A DNA stretch of 64,000 nucleotides from JAHDHW01 sp965220465 (GCA_965220465.1 CBDCPZ010000023.1:620001-684000), one strand, 5' to 3'. Counted from the stretch's first letter, positions 26,445 through 35,900 are shown. Translations and numbers: made by a program. Notes: generated by a model not told the origin, from the letters alone.

Positions 26445-27557
26445 ATGAAAAAAAGATTAATCATCAGTCTGCTTTTTTCAATCATTTTCATGCGATACGC
26501 ATTTTCTCAGATGAGGGAAGATTTGAAGACGGAAATCGATAAAATAATTTTCCACGACACCGAAATTACTTTTGATAAAATTCCAGGGTTTGTAATTGGA
26601 ATAATTTATCAGGATTCTGTTTTTGTTTACAGTTATGGATCTACCACAAAAGATTCTTTGCATAAGCCGAACAAAGAAACGATTTTTGAACTTGGTGGCT
26701 TATCAAAGGTGTTTTCCGCTTCTCTGGTCAATTTACTGGTCGAAGATGGATTAATGCATTATGATTCTTCTTTGAACCACTATTTACCGCTGGAATTTCA
26801 AAATGAAAATGCAACTCATATTACTATAAACGACTTGGTTATCCATACTTCCGGTCTTCCAAAACTTCCACTGGAATTTGGAGTCAAAGAAAACGAAACC
26901 AATAATCCTTATGCATTTTACACAAAAGAAGATTTGCTCGATTTTTATCAAAACTATCTCCCGATTGCAAAAAACGCAGGCAAATATCATTATTCAACAC
27001 TAAATTATGCGTTGTTAGAAGTTGCCATCGAATATGCAACCAATCAAAGTTTTGAATCGGTTTTAAAAGAAAAAATCTTTAATCCTTTAGACATGCAAAA
27101 TAGTTGCATTGCCATCGATGAAGAACAAGCTAAACAGTTGAGTTGCGGATATACGGTCGCGGGAATCGAAACACCAATTTGGCAATTTCAATCATTTGCT
27201 GCTTCTGAAGGTGTAAAATCATCGACTGCTGATCTTTTGAATTTTCTGGCTTGTAATCTTAACCAAAGCCATCCAAAATTAGCAGCAAATTTTTCCCAAA
27301 CTCATGTCCAAAGCATTGAAACTGAATTTAATAAAAATGCTTTCATGACTAAAGGTTGGCATTTAGTAAAAAATAAAAAATATTACGACTCTTTTTTACA
27401 TGCCGGTGCAACGAGTGGCCAGCGTGCTTTTATGGGCTTTGTCAAAGAAACACAAACCGCAGTTGTAATGCTTTCAAATTCTGAATATCGGACAGATGGA
27501 TTAGGGTATTTGATTTTACGCTTGCTCAATAACAATTGGAAAAAAAGAAAGCACTAA
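26445..27557 (+). CDS. Serine-hydrolase-fold (beta-lactamase family) pseudoenzyme, secreted
   Basis: This 370-residue protein has a signal peptide (MKKRLIISLLFSIIFMRYAFS). The fold is class C beta-lactamase-like: GFVIGIIYQDSVFVYSYG, a DLVIHTSGLPKLP segment and a C-terminal LHAGATSGQRAFMGF with the H/K-x-G strand. However, the expected SxxK reads GLSK (residues 85-88), so the nucleophilic Ser is Gly85, and the YxN motif reads YST (183-185). Two of the three catalytic motifs are thus altered. It is probably a periplasmic binding or regulatory relative rather than an active hydrolase. It follows hscA by about 90 bases. Confidence 0.8.
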   Translation: MKKRLIISLLFSIIFMRYAFSQMREDLKTEIDKIIFHDTEITFDKIPGFVIGIIYQDSVFVYSYGSTTKDSLHKPNKETIFELGGLSKVFSASLVNLLVEDGLMHYDSSLNHYLPLEFQNENATHITINDLVIHTSGLPKLPLEFGVKENETNNPYAFYTKEDLLDFYQNYLPIAKNAGKYHYSTLNYALLEVAIEYATNQSFESVLKEKIFNPLDMQNSCIAIDEEQAKQLSCGYTVAGIETPIWQFQSFAASEGVKSSTADLLNFLACNLNQSHPKLAANFSQTHVQSIETEFNKNAFMTKGWHLVKNKKYYDSFLHAGATSGQRAFMGFVKETQTAVVMLSNSEYRTDGLGYLILRLLNNNWKKRKH

Positions 27558-27579
27558 CACATTTTTTGCCATAGAATTT

Positions 27580-27587
27580 TATATTTG
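27580..27587 (+). promoter_or_regulatory. -7 box of the lipid kinase gene
   Basis: TATATTTG is an exact match to TAnnTTTG and lies 28 bases before the TTG start at 27616. No correctly spaced -33 TTG was found. Confidence 0.45.
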
Positions 27588-27615
27588 CCAATCAGAGAAA
27601 GTAAATTGAAACCTG

Positions 27616-28500
27616 TTGAAAAAAAAGCAACGCATACTTTTCATTGTTAATCCATTTTCTGGAGTTGGAAAAAAAAAGCGACTGAGCTATTTTCTAGATA
27701 AATATCTCAATAAATCTATTTTTGATTATGAAATTTGTCATACGAAAGCTGCGGGGCACGCATATGAATTAGCTAAAGAGGCGCTTCAAAGTTTTGATAT
27801 TATTGTAGCGGTCGGAGGAGATGGCTCGGTTAACGAAGTTTCGAATGCTTTGATTGGTTCGGAAAAAATATTGGGAATTATTCCCGCTGGTTCTGGAAAT
27901 GGATTTGCAACTCACCTTGGAATTAGCCGGGAAATCAAAAAAGCGATTGAATTTATTAATTCAGCGGAAGTTTTCAAGATTGATACCTGTCAATTAAATG
28001 ACCGAAAATATGTCAATGTCGCGGGTGTTGGTTTCCCTGCCTCTGTAGTTTTTGAAAGCCGAAAAAGTAAATTCCGCGGATTCTTAGGGTATTTCAAAAC
28101 CTCGACTGTTCAAGCTTTTCGCTACGAAATGCAATCTTATTCCATCAAAATTAATGACAAAGAAATATTAAGAGACTGTCTTTGTATTGAAGTTGCAAAT
28201 GCTTCAATGTTTGGCTATAATATGAAAATCGCTTCCAAAGCCAGTTTGACCGATGGCCTCCTCGATGTTGTTATTATTAAAAAAGCTCCAAAATGGCGCT
28301 ATATTTTTTCAGCATGGCGGTTCTTTACAGGTTCCGTTCATAAAAGCAGTTTGGTTGAAACTTTTTCGGCTAAAAAAGTTGAAATTAGATCTGACCATCA
28401 AAACACCGTTCATGTTGACGGAGAGGGGTTTCTGTCTTCTGAGACTTTAAAATTTTCAGTAAATCAATTATCTTTGAACGTTTTAAAAACAAGCAATTAA
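27616..28500 (+). CDS. Diacylglycerol/sphingosine kinase-family lipid kinase
   Basis: This 294-residue protein starts at TTG (MKKKQRILFIVNPFSGVGKK). It shows the DAGK catalytic motifs: NPFSGVG, the AVGGDGSVNEV nucleotide loop, the IIPAGSGNGFATHLG segment, and a C-terminal FSAKKVEIRSDHQ/VHVDGEG beta region. The family phosphorylates diacylglycerol, ceramide or related lipids; the substrate cannot be chosen. It is followed within six bases by the SUI1 gene, so the two are probably cotranscribed. Confidence 0.88.
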   Translation: MKKKQRILFIVNPFSGVGKKKRLSYFLDKYLNKSIFDYEICHTKAAGHAYELAKEALQSFDIIVAVGGDGSVNEVSNALIGSEKILGIIPAGSGNGFATHLGISREIKKAIEFINSAEVFKIDTCQLNDRKYVNVAGVGFPASVVFESRKSKFRGFLGYFKTSTVQAFRYEMQSYSIKINDKEILRDCLCIEVANASMFGYNMKIASKASLTDGLLDVVIIKKAPKWRYIFSAWRFFTGSVHKSSLVETFSAKKVEIRSDHQNTVHVDGEGFLSSETLKFSVNQLSLNVLKTSN

Positions 28501-28505
28501 CAGAT

Positions 28506-28856
28506 ATGTCAAAAAAGAATAAAAAACGAAATTCCGGAATTATTTATTCAACGAATCCAGATTTTGAATATTCCAGCAATAATTCGGATGAGGAATCAGA
28601 TATCGCTCCCGAAGAACAAAGCTTGAGAATCTTTTTGGATAGAAAACAAAGAGCAGGGAAAGAAGTCACTTTGATCGCCGGATTTGAAGGCTCAGACGAA
28701 ACGCTCAAAGAATTAGGGAAATTTCTAAAATCAAAATGCGGTGTTGGTGGTTCTGTTAAAAATGGAGAAATAATTTTACAGGGAAACCATCGCGATAAGG
28801 TCGTTCAGCTTCTGATTGAAAAAGGGTACAAAAACACAAAGAAATCAGGTGGCTAG
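28506..28856 (+). CDS. SUI1/eIF1-like translation factor
   Basis: This 116-residue protein has a lysine-rich, acidic N-terminal extension (1-45) followed by a SUI1 domain: LRIFLDRKQRAGKEVTLIAGFEG, ELGKFLKSKCGVGGSV and GEIILQGNHRDKVVQLLIEKGYK. Bacterial relatives (YciH) influence start-site fidelity or stress translation. It is convergent with prmC at 28871, only 14 bases away. Confidence 0.92.
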   Translation: MSKKNKKRNSGIIYSTNPDFEYSSNNSDEESDIAPEEQSLRIFLDRKQRAGKEVTLIAGFEGSDETLKELGKFLKSKCGVGGSVKNGEIILQGNHRDKVVQLLIEKGYKNTKKSGG

Positions 28857-28870
28857 TCGTAAATTCAAGA

Positions 28871-29719
28871 TTATTTTTCCGCACAAACCATTCGATTCTT
28901 ACCACTCATATCTTTCTTTAACATACAATTGATAAATCCTTGATTTTCAACGATATTTAAAACTTTTTCTGCATTAAATTCATTCGTTTCAAAATACAGT
29001 TTACCTTTTGGATTCAATTTTGAAAAGGCAAATTCGGCAATCTTTTTATAAAATATTAATGGATCTTTGTTTTCTACAAATAATGCCAAATGAGGCTCAA
29101 AATTAACCACATTTTCAGGCATTATTTTTTTCTCCTTTTCAGGGATATATGGCGGATTGCTGACGATGATATCGTAATTTCCTAAATCATTCCACCGCTC
29201 AGAATCTAGAATATCAAATTGAAAAAAATCAATTTCCACATTATTCAGCTGAGCGTTTTCACCTGCAATTTTTAAAGCTTCTACACTTATATCCATAGCT
29301 TCAACCTTCCAGTTTGGCATTTCCTTTTTCAAGGCAATTGGAATACATCCGCTTCCTGTTCCAATATCCAAAACCTTGATTTCCAACTCTTTCGACAACC
29401 TCTTCGCGTCCGCTAAAATCCAAAAAACCAACTCTTCGGTTTCCTGCCGAGGTATTAAAACATGTTCGTTCACTTTGAATTTTAAACCATAAAAATCTGC
29501 AAATCCAAGCACATATTGAACTGGTTCTTGATTTAATAATCGAGTTTCAATCTCAACTAAACGCGAACTATTTTCAACAGAAAGGTCATCCAGTCTCTGA
29601 AAGTTAAAAATTTGAAAAGCATCTTCAAACACAATTCGTGCGATGCTTTCGGATTCCCTTTTTTCATAAATGGTTTCTAAAGATTTGCAAAGTGAGCGGT
29701 ATGCTTTTTCGATGCTCAA
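28871..29719 (-). CDS. prmC: Release factor glutamine methyltransferase
   Basis: This 282-residue protein has the N-terminal helical domain and a SAM-binding core: VLDIGTGSGCIPIAL (motif I), MDISVEALKIA (motif II) and the catalytic IVSNPPYIPEKE. It also carries the substrate-side RQETEELV segment. PrmC methylates the Gln of GGQ in class I release factors. This is notable because the window also codes for a release-factor-like domain that lacks GGQ (17237). The start overlaps the stop of the upstream nspC gene by four bases, so translation is probably coupled. Confidence 0.92.
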   Translation of the reverse strand: MSIEKAYRSLCKSLETIYEKRESESIARIVFEDAFQIFNFQRLDDLSVENSSRLVEIETRLLNQEPVQYVLGFADFYGLKFKVNEHVLIPRQETEELVFWILADAKRLSKELEIKVLDIGTGSGCIPIALKKEMPNWKVEAMDISVEALKIAGENAQLNNVEIDFFQFDILDSERWNDLGNYDIIVSNPPYIPEKEKKIMPENVVNFEPHLALFVENKDPLIFYKKIAEFAFSKLNPKGKLYFETNEFNAEKVLNIVENQGFINCMLKKDMSGKNRMVCAEK

Positions 29720-30855
29720 GACAACCTGTTTTTAAAATCCTGAAAATTAAATTGTCTGACTATTTTCAGTTGATCATCTTTCGTCCATATCGCAATATCA
29801 GGGTGTTTGACACCATTAAACATATTCGATTTCACCATCGTGTAATGGATCATATCTTCAAAAATAATTCGATCTCCAACCTGCAATTCTTTTTCAAAAC
29901 TATATTCCGACATGAAGTCTCCTGCCAAACAGCTGACTCCGCCTATTCGATAAGTAGGTTTCCCTTTGATTGGATCAGTGGCGCCAATAATTTTTGGTCG
30001 ATAAGGCATTTCCAAAGTATCCGGCATGTGAGCGGTAAAGGAAACATCTACGATTGCTGTTTTGATTCCTTTGTTTTCTACAACATCCAAAACCTCACTA
30101 ATCAAAGTGCCTGTTTGCCAGGCGATTGCACTTCCAGGCTCAAGTATAACTTCAATATTGTATTTGGCTTTAAAAGTTTTTAAAATATTGATTAAATGCT
30201 CAACATCGTATCCTGATCTAGTCATCAAATGACCGCCTCCGAAATTGACCCACTTCAATTGTGGAAGCCACTCACCGAACTTATTTTCAAAAGATTCCAA
30301 CGTTTTTTCTAAGGCAAAAGAAGAAGATTCACAAAGATTATGAAAGTGTAAACCTTCAATTCCTTTTGGTAATCCATCTTTCAAATCAGTAGATAATATA
30401 CCTAAACGTGAGCCTGGTGCACATGGATTATACAGATCAGTTTCAACTTCTGAATATTCAGGATTGACCCTTAAACCACAAGATATTTTTGTCGAACTTG
30501 AACCAACCTGATCTTTGTATTGATTAAATTGAGACAAAGAATTGAAAGTAATATGACTACTCAATTTCATAAATTCAGCAAATTCAGAAGGGACATAAGC
30601 CGGAGAGTAAGTGTGTGCTTTGACTTTCATTTCTTCAAAACAAAGCATGGCTTCATTCAATGAACTTGCCGTTGCCCCTTTTAAATATTCCCGTACAATT
30701 GGAAAAGCGGACCACATGGCAAAGCCCTTGAAAGCAAGGATAATTTGAACGCCTGCTCTTTTCTGAACAGAATTAATTAATTCAAGATTTTTACGAAGTA
30801 ACTCTTCTTCCAACAAAAAGCATGGAGAAGGAACTTTAGAAAAGTCAATCGCCAT
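29716..30855 (-). CDS. nspC: Carboxynorspermidine/carboxyspermidine decarboxylase
   Basis: This 379-residue fold-III PLP enzyme is of the alanine racemase/lysine decarboxylase type. The PLP lysine is in IILAFKGFAMWS near residue 43. Also visible are GLRVNPEYSEV, GLHFHNLCESSSFALEK, WVNFGGGHLMTR (phosphate-binding Gly loop) and the C-terminal CLAGDFMSEYSFE segment with the active-site Cys. It removes CO2 from carboxy(nor)spermidine to make (nor)spermidine. It lies downstream of the matching synthase gene at 30859, with three bases between them. Downstream it overlaps prmC. Confidence 0.92.
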   Translation of the reverse strand: MAIDFSKVPSPCFLLEEELLRKNLELINSVQKRAGVQIILAFKGFAMWSAFPIVREYLKGATASSLNEAMLCFEEMKVKAHTYSPAYVPSEFAEFMKLSSHITFNSLSQFNQYKDQVGSSSTKISCGLRVNPEYSEVETDLYNPCAPGSRLGILSTDLKDGLPKGIEGLHFHNLCESSSFALEKTLESFENKFGEWLPQLKWVNFGGGHLMTRSGYDVEHLINILKTFKAKYNIEVILEPGSAIAWQTGTLISEVLDVVENKGIKTAIVDVSFTAHMPDTLEMPYRPKIIGATDPIKGKPTYRIGGVSCLAGDFMSEYSFEKELQVGDRIIFEDMIHYTMVKSNMFNGVKHPDIAIWTKDDQLKIVRQFNFQDFKNRLS

Positions 30856-30858
30856 GAT

Positions 30859-32064
30859 TTACAATTCTAAATTTATATCAAATTGCTCATGCCAGGGCAA
30901 TCCATCTTTTGCTAATTGCTCCAGGAAAGGATCAGGGTTGAACTGTTCTACATTGAAAACTCCTTTTCCGCTCCACTCCCCTTTCAAAATCATCATGGCA
31001 CCAACCATTGCCGGAACACCAGTCGTGTAGGAAACACCTTGAGTGCCCGTCTCATCAAAAGCTGCCTGATGGCTGCAATTGTTCCAAATATAATAGGTTC
31101 GTTCTTTCCCGTCTTTAATTCCTCGAATTCTGCAGCCAATTGAGGTTTCCCCTACATAGTTTTCCCCTAAATCACCTGGATCAGGAAGTACTGCTTTTAA
31201 AAACTGTAAGGGCACAATTTCCTGTCCTTGATAAACAACCGGTTCAATACCAGCCATTCCGATATTTTGAATAACACGAAGATGTGTCAGATACTCATCG
31301 CCAAAAGTCATCCAAAATCTGGCTCGTTTTATTGTCGGATAATTTTTCACTAAAGATTCTAATTCTTCGTGATAAATCAGATAAGAATTTTTAGGACCAA
31401 TGTCCGGATAATTTAAGGATTTACAAATTTCATGGGGTTCAGTTTCAATCCATTTTCCATTTTCATAATAACGCCCTTTTTGAGTGATCTCACGGATATT
31501 GATTTCAGGATTGAAATTGGTAGCGAAAGCTTTTCCGTGATCTCCTCCATTGCAGTCAACGATATCCAGATAATGGATTTCATCAAAATGATGTTTTGCT
31601 GCATAAGCTGTAAAAATGCTCGTAACACCAGGATCAAATCCGCAACCTAATAGACCTAAAATTCCTTTTTCTTTAAAGCGATCCTGATATGCCCATTGCC
31701 AACTGTACTCAAACTTGGCTTCTTCTTTTGGCTCATAATTGGCGGTATCCATATAGTCAACTCCGGTTTCCAAACAAGCATCCATGATCGTCAAATCTTG
31801 ATAGGGCAAAGCAACATGAATGACCAATTTTGGTTGAAAAGAGCGAATCAAGGCAACAAGCTCCGGAACATTTTCAGCATCCACTGAAGCTGTGCTAATT
31901 TTTTCATAACCGACATCTTTTTTAACATCTCTCGCTATTTCATCACATTTTGAAACAGTTCGGCTTGCGAGTAGTATTTCGCTGAAAACTTCAGGATGCA
32001 TTGCACATTTATAAGCCACCACTTTCCCAACTCCACCTGCTCCGATAATGAGTACTTTTGACAT
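30859..32064 (-). CDS. Carboxynorspermidine synthase (saccharopine dehydrogenase family)
   Basis: This 401-residue protein has an N-terminal NAD(P) Rossmann motif (VLIIGAGGVGKVVAYKCA) and the saccharopine-dehydrogenase-like C-terminal domain (GLLGCGFDPGVTSIF, NCSHQAAFDETGTQGVSYTTGVPA). It joins aspartate semialdehyde with putrescine (or diaminopropane) by reductive condensation to form carboxy(nor)spermidine. Pairing with nspC makes this role much more likely than lysine metabolism. A second, distinct saccharopine-reductase-like gene is at 42059. Confidence 0.9.
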   Translation of the reverse strand: MSKVLIIGAGGVGKVVAYKCAMHPEVFSEILLASRTVSKCDEIARDVKKDVGYEKISTASVDAENVPELVALIRSFQPKLVIHVALPYQDLTIMDACLETGVDYMDTANYEPKEEAKFEYSWQWAYQDRFKEKGILGLLGCGFDPGVTSIFTAYAAKHHFDEIHYLDIVDCNGGDHGKAFATNFNPEINIREITQKGRYYENGKWIETEPHEICKSLNYPDIGPKNSYLIYHEELESLVKNYPTIKRARFWMTFGDEYLTHLRVIQNIGMAGIEPVVYQGQEIVPLQFLKAVLPDPGDLGENYVGETSIGCRIRGIKDGKERTYYIWNNCSHQAAFDETGTQGVSYTTGVPAMVGAMMILKGEWSGKGVFNVEQFNPDPFLEQLAKDGLPWHEQFDINLEL

Positions 32065-32099
32065 AGATTTCTATTTAGTTATTTGTTTAATGTGGCGTA

Positions 32100-32131
32100 A
32101 AAATATAGAAAAAGCTTTAAAAACAGCCAAA
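32100..32131 (-). promoter_or_regulatory. Candidate promoter of the synthase/nspC/prmC run
   Basis: On the reverse strand, TTTTG and a 20-base spacer precede TATATTTT, close to the TTG...TAnnTTTG pair. The start codon at 32064 is about 35 bases downstream. Confidence 0.45.
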
Positions 32132-32188
32132 AGATTAAACCTAAAAATGACATAATATTCTAACTTACGACCTTTAAAAAATGATGGA

Positions 32189-33241
32189 ATGTCAAAAGCA
32201 GAAAAGATTCAAAATTTTGATCCAAACGGAGTAGGTTTAAACAATGGGCATTTTATTGGTTTGCCGTTCGAGGAAAAAGATGCTTCAATTATTTTATTTC
32301 CTGTTCCCTGGGATGTGACTGTTTCTTATTCGGAAGGAACTTCCCTTGGCCCTCAAAATATTCTGATGGTATCAACCCAGCTGGATTTGTACGATCCCTT
32401 TGTAAAAGATGCCTGGAAATTGGGCATTTATATGCTTCCTCTTTCTGCAAAATGGTATAAAAAAAATGAAAAATTAAGAGCTAAAAGTGTTGAATATATT
32501 GGCTTTCTGGAAAATGGAGGTGTTTTGGCAAATAGTGAAAAATATCAGTCAAGGCTCCAAAAAATCAATCAAAGCTGCTCTGATTTAAAGACTTACGTTT
32601 ATGAAAAATGTAAAAAATATCTGTCAAAAGGTAAATTGATTGGGCTGGTTGGAGGGGAGCATAGTGTTCCGTTGGGCTATCTTGAAGCTCTGGCAGAGCA
32701 ACATGATGATTTTGGAATTTTGCAGATTGATGCACATATGGACCTTAGAAAATCCTACGAAGGGTTTGAATATTCTCACGCCTCTATTTTTTATAACGCT
32801 TCGAAAATTGATTCCATTTCAAAAATTGTACAAGTTGGAATTCGGGATTATTGTGAAGAAGAAGTCGATTTTGTAAAAAAATCTGCAGGAAGAATTAAGG
32901 TTTTTTATGACCATGAAATGAAGAAACAGCAATTCAAAGGAGCTACTTTCCATCAGACCTGTATTGAAATCATCAAATATTTGCCGCAAAAAATTTACAT
33001 CAGTTTTGACATTGATGGGCTTGACCCAAGCCTTTGCCCAAATACCGGAACGCCGGTTCCAGGCGGGCTAGATTTTAATCAATCGCTCTACCTAATCAAT
33101 TTGGTTGTGGAAAGCGGTAGGACAATTATCGGATTTGATCTTTGTGAAGTCAATGGCGAATACGAATGGGATGGAAGCGTTGGTGCAAGATTATTATATC
33201 GGCTTTCTAATCTTATGGGAAAATCAAACAGAAAAATTTAA
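32189..33241 (+). CDS. speB: Agmatinase-like ureohydrolase (arginase family)
   Basis: This 350-residue protein carries the three binuclear manganese motifs: GGEHSVPLG (around 157), QIDAHMDLRKSYEG (around 180) and SFDIDGLDPSLCPNTGTPVPGG (around 275). Agmatinase cleaves agmatine to putrescine and urea. It is divergent from the carboxynorspermidine synthase/decarboxylase pair, so the two transcripts together would take agmatine to spermidine. Some family members act on guanidinobutyrate or arginine; context favours agmatine. Confidence 0.88.
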   Translation: MSKAEKIQNFDPNGVGLNNGHFIGLPFEEKDASIILFPVPWDVTVSYSEGTSLGPQNILMVSTQLDLYDPFVKDAWKLGIYMLPLSAKWYKKNEKLRAKSVEYIGFLENGGVLANSEKYQSRLQKINQSCSDLKTYVYEKCKKYLSKGKLIGLVGGEHSVPLGYLEALAEQHDDFGILQIDAHMDLRKSYEGFEYSHASIFYNASKIDSISKIVQVGIRDYCEEEVDFVKKSAGRIKVFYDHEMKKQQFKGATFHQTCIEIIKYLPQKIYISFDIDGLDPSLCPNTGTPVPGGLDFNQSLYLINLVVESGRTIIGFDLCEVNGEYEWDGSVGARLLYRLSNLMGKSNRKI

Positions 33242-33397
33242 TTTTTTTCTTCTGGAATGCAATAATATTTCAATAGAACAGTTTATTACTTATTCACATT
33301 ACAAAATAAAATTCCTCGATATAGACAAAATTTACTTTTTAAACATTTTATAATTCAACGGCAGACTCCTATTTCTGTCTCAAAAAAGTAAATTATT

Positions 33398-33502
33398 ATG
33401 TCGAATACACATCCTGAAGTTTCCAATAAACAATTATCCTCCCAAGACCAGTTTACTAATGATGAAATTCAATGTCTTTTTTCTAAAAAAAGAGGGCCCT
33501 AG
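33398..33502 (+). CDS. Candidate small ORF (34 residues)
   Basis: An ATG at 33398 opens a 34-codon frame: MSNTHPEVSNKQLSSQDQF through to a KKRGP end, stop at 33500. It is polar and lysine-rich at the end, with no membrane segment. No clear ribosome site precedes it. It occupies part of the 320-bp gap between two gene ends, where no other feature was recognised. It could be a small protein or chance. Confidence 0.25.
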   Translation: MSNTHPEVSNKQLSSQDQFTNDEIQCLFSKKRGP

Positions 33503-33562
33503 AATTTTGTCACCTCCCAAAACCACCCCCTACCCCTATCCCCCAACTCAACATTCTCCCTC

Positions 33563-34384
33563 TCAAATTTTGCCTTCTATTTCCTTTTTCAATACTTCCA
33601 CATTTCCTTCATGAAACTTAGTCATGATCGCAGGAAATCGATACTTTTTCAAAATGCTTTCCAAATCAAATCGATTTCCAGTGCTCACAGCTTCTCTTAA
33701 GTCTGAAATATATTGTAGATTTTCAGCTTTTCTTTTTTGAATTTCCATTTTATCAAAGGCAATATCTCCATGTCCAGGAATAAGTGTTTTGATGTTATGT
33801 TTTTTTAAAATGTAATCAACCTTTTCTAAAGTTTTTTCATATTCAAAAGAACTGAAATAAATATACGGGAATTCCTCGTTGCTCAAATAATCCCCTGCAA
33901 TCCAAATATTTAGCGGCTCAATGATTGTAAAAATCCCATCCGGATTATGGCCTGGCGCCAGATAAAAGGTTAAAGTGGTTTTTCCAATTTGCAATTGCTG
34001 ACCGTCCTTTTTAATAATAACATCACCTTTCGGATATTCAATTTTATAATTGCGGGTGATGTAATATTCGTCATCAAATTTTAGAATGCCTTGCAGCGAC
34101 TTATCTTTTTCAGGATTATTTTCAAAAGCTTCCGAAACGATAACAATTGCTTCAGGAAAAGCGCCGTAGCCAATGATGTGATCATAGTCTGAATGAGTAA
34201 AGAGAAGGTAAATCGGTTGATTTTTTCGATTGGTTTCAACAAATTTTTTAATTTCTTCAACCTCTTGCGGAAGCCAGTTAGGATCAACTACCAATATTAA
34301 ATCGTCGGTTATTACAACGGTCGAGGTGGTTCTAAAAAGTGTGCTTTCAAAAACAGTGATTTGCTCAGATTGATATTTTATCAC
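33563..34384 (-). CDS. Metallo-beta-lactamase-fold hydrolase
   Basis: This 273-residue protein has the MBL layout: a FTHSDYDHIIGYG motif in which the usual HxHxDH reads HSDYDH (second His replaced by Asp), then LAPGHNPDG, WIAGDYLSNEE and LIPGHGD. The metal site thus retains most ligands with one change that recurs in a subgroup of this superfamily. No signal peptide is present. The substrate is unknown; family members hydrolyse thioesters, lactones or phosphoesters. It is a stand-alone leftward gene. Confidence 0.82.
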   Translation of the reverse strand: MIKYQSEQITVFESTLFRTTSTVVITDDLILVVDPNWLPQEVEEIKKFVETNRKNQPIYLLFTHSDYDHIIGYGAFPEAIVIVSEAFENNPEKDKSLQGILKFDDEYYITRNYKIEYPKGDVIIKKDGQQLQIGKTTLTFYLAPGHNPDGIFTIIEPLNIWIAGDYLSNEEFPYIYFSSFEYEKTLEKVDYILKKHNIKTLIPGHGDIAFDKMEIQKRKAENLQYISDLREAVSTGNRFDLESILKKYRFPAIMTKFHEGNVEVLKKEIEGKI

Positions 34385-34556
34385 AATGGAAAATCATTTT
34401 TTATTCTGGAACAGGTAATAAATGCAATTTGAAAATTTAGCGAATCGACTTTTTATTGTTATATTGTTTGGGTAAATTCTACGTGACATTGCTGTTTTAT
34501 CAAATCAATGCCAACGACTCAAAAAAGTTTTAACATCCCAAGAAAACAATATATTA

Positions 34557-35900
34557 ATGAAAAAGCCAAATTCCCTCCGAATTAATTTCCTGTGTATTTT
34601 TTTATTAGTGTTTATCGCTGGAAGCACGACTTCGTTTTCGAAACACGATGCAGCATCATGCGATGAAAAACTCCTAAAAGCTTTATCAATAAGTGATGAT
34701 CATGAAAAAATCAAAGCTGTAAAAAAGATATTGAAGAATAAAATTAATCCACAAAAAATAATATTAGCTCCGGGGATTCCTCCGCCAAGAACGAAGTCGA
34801 ACAAGTGTGCTAACCATATACCAACACATATTGCGTTGGGAGATTTATACCAGAAATTGGGAGAAGAAGAAGGTACTGATTGGTTTCAAGATGCACTAAA
34901 ACTTTATTTAAAAGTTATAGAATTGGAAGCTGGGAATGTTGAAGCTAAATGGAGAACAGCAACGATCTTCGAGTATTTGGGATTATATAGCCAAGCAATC
35001 CCACATTTTAATTGGATCACTGAAAATCACCCGTCAATTGAGAAGCAAAATGAAGCAAAAGCCCATCTCATCGTTTGTCAATTTCTATTGAAAAATAGAG
35101 GAGATGATATAACCACTTCCGAAATAATCAACTCGGATAATATTGGCACTATTGATACCTCAGACGAAGCGATTAAAAAAAGAAGCGGTTGGAGTTTTCT
35201 GAGGGAAGTAACCAAAGCTGTTGCTGCGAATGGCAAACTTACAGGATTGGGTGACGATAGTAAATATGTTCAAGAAACGCTTGGTCATCTCTACGGTTGG
35301 ATTGATGCGCCAAAGGAGTTGAAAGTAGAAGCACGGAACAAGATGTTGGTCGATATGATGGTTACACTTGGAAGTTTGATCATTGAAAAATCTTTGGACA
35401 TGGTTGTAGGTGAGATCAATCTCAGTGAAATTGGAAAAGAACTGGAACCACTTTCTAGCGAAGAAGAAGTTATCGTGGATGAAGAAGTACAAAAAGAATT
35501 GGAACCAGATGAAAGTAAAACAGTTGAGTCTTGGGATGTGCCTGATTTGAATGGGACGTGGAAGGTGTCTTTAATAAACGGCACTTGCAATATTGCATCA
35601 CATTCTAAACCGCCAAATCAAGAATACTTTGGTACAATTAAGGTAAATAATAATCAAATTGAATTAATTCTTTCTGCAAATGGTAAAACCGTATTACATA
35701 AAGGAAATATAAAAGGAAACAAGGTTGTAATGGAACACAATAACTCCAGTGAAACATTACTTCTAAAACTCACTTTTGATTTAAATATAATCAATAAAAA
35801 TAGACTTGAAGGAGAGCACATTTCAAATTCGAGCCCAAGAGGCTCAAATACTGCTGGAAATGTAGATTGTAGTTTTAAGTCAATTTTTACTAGAGAATAA
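34557..35900 (+). CDS. Secreted TPR-containing protein of unknown function
   Basis: This 447-residue protein begins with a long signal peptide (MKKPNSLRINFLCIFLLVFIAGS). Residues about 95-190 contain two TPR-like helix pairs (ALGDLYQKLG, KLYLKVIELEAGNVEAKWRTATIFEYLGLYSQAIPHF by pieces). Residues 200-310 are helical and acidic. The last 120 residues form a beta-rich domain beginning DLNGTWKVS, of a kind often seen as a lipocalin-like or extracellular small-molecule-binding fold. The protein is probably periplasmic. No partner gene is adjacent on the same strand. Confidence 0.65.
   Translation: MKKPNSLRINFLCIFLLVFIAGSTTSFSKHDAASCDEKLLKALSISDDHEKIKAVKKILKNKINPQKIILAPGIPPPRTKSNKCANHIPTHIALGDLYQKLGEEEGTDWFQDALKLYLKVIELEAGNVEAKWRTATIFEYLGLYSQAIPHFNWITENHPSIEKQNEAKAHLIVCQFLLKNRGDDITTSEIINSDNIGTIDTSDEAIKKRSGWSFLREVTKAVAANGKLTGLGDDSKYVQETLGHLYGWIDAPKELKVEARNKMLVDMMVTLGSLIIEKSLDMVVGEINLSEIGKELEPLSSEEEVIVDEEVQKELEPDESKTVESWDVPDLNGTWKVSLINGTCNIASHSKPPNQEYFGTIKVNNNQIELILSANGKTVLHKGNIKGNKVVMEHNNSSETLLLKLTFDLNIINKNRLEGEHISNSSPRGSNTAGNVDCSFKSIFTRE

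Noticed and set aside
29638..30183. Rightward 181-residue frame over prmC/nspC
   Set aside because: It is antisense to two recognised enzymes, with no recognisable motif.
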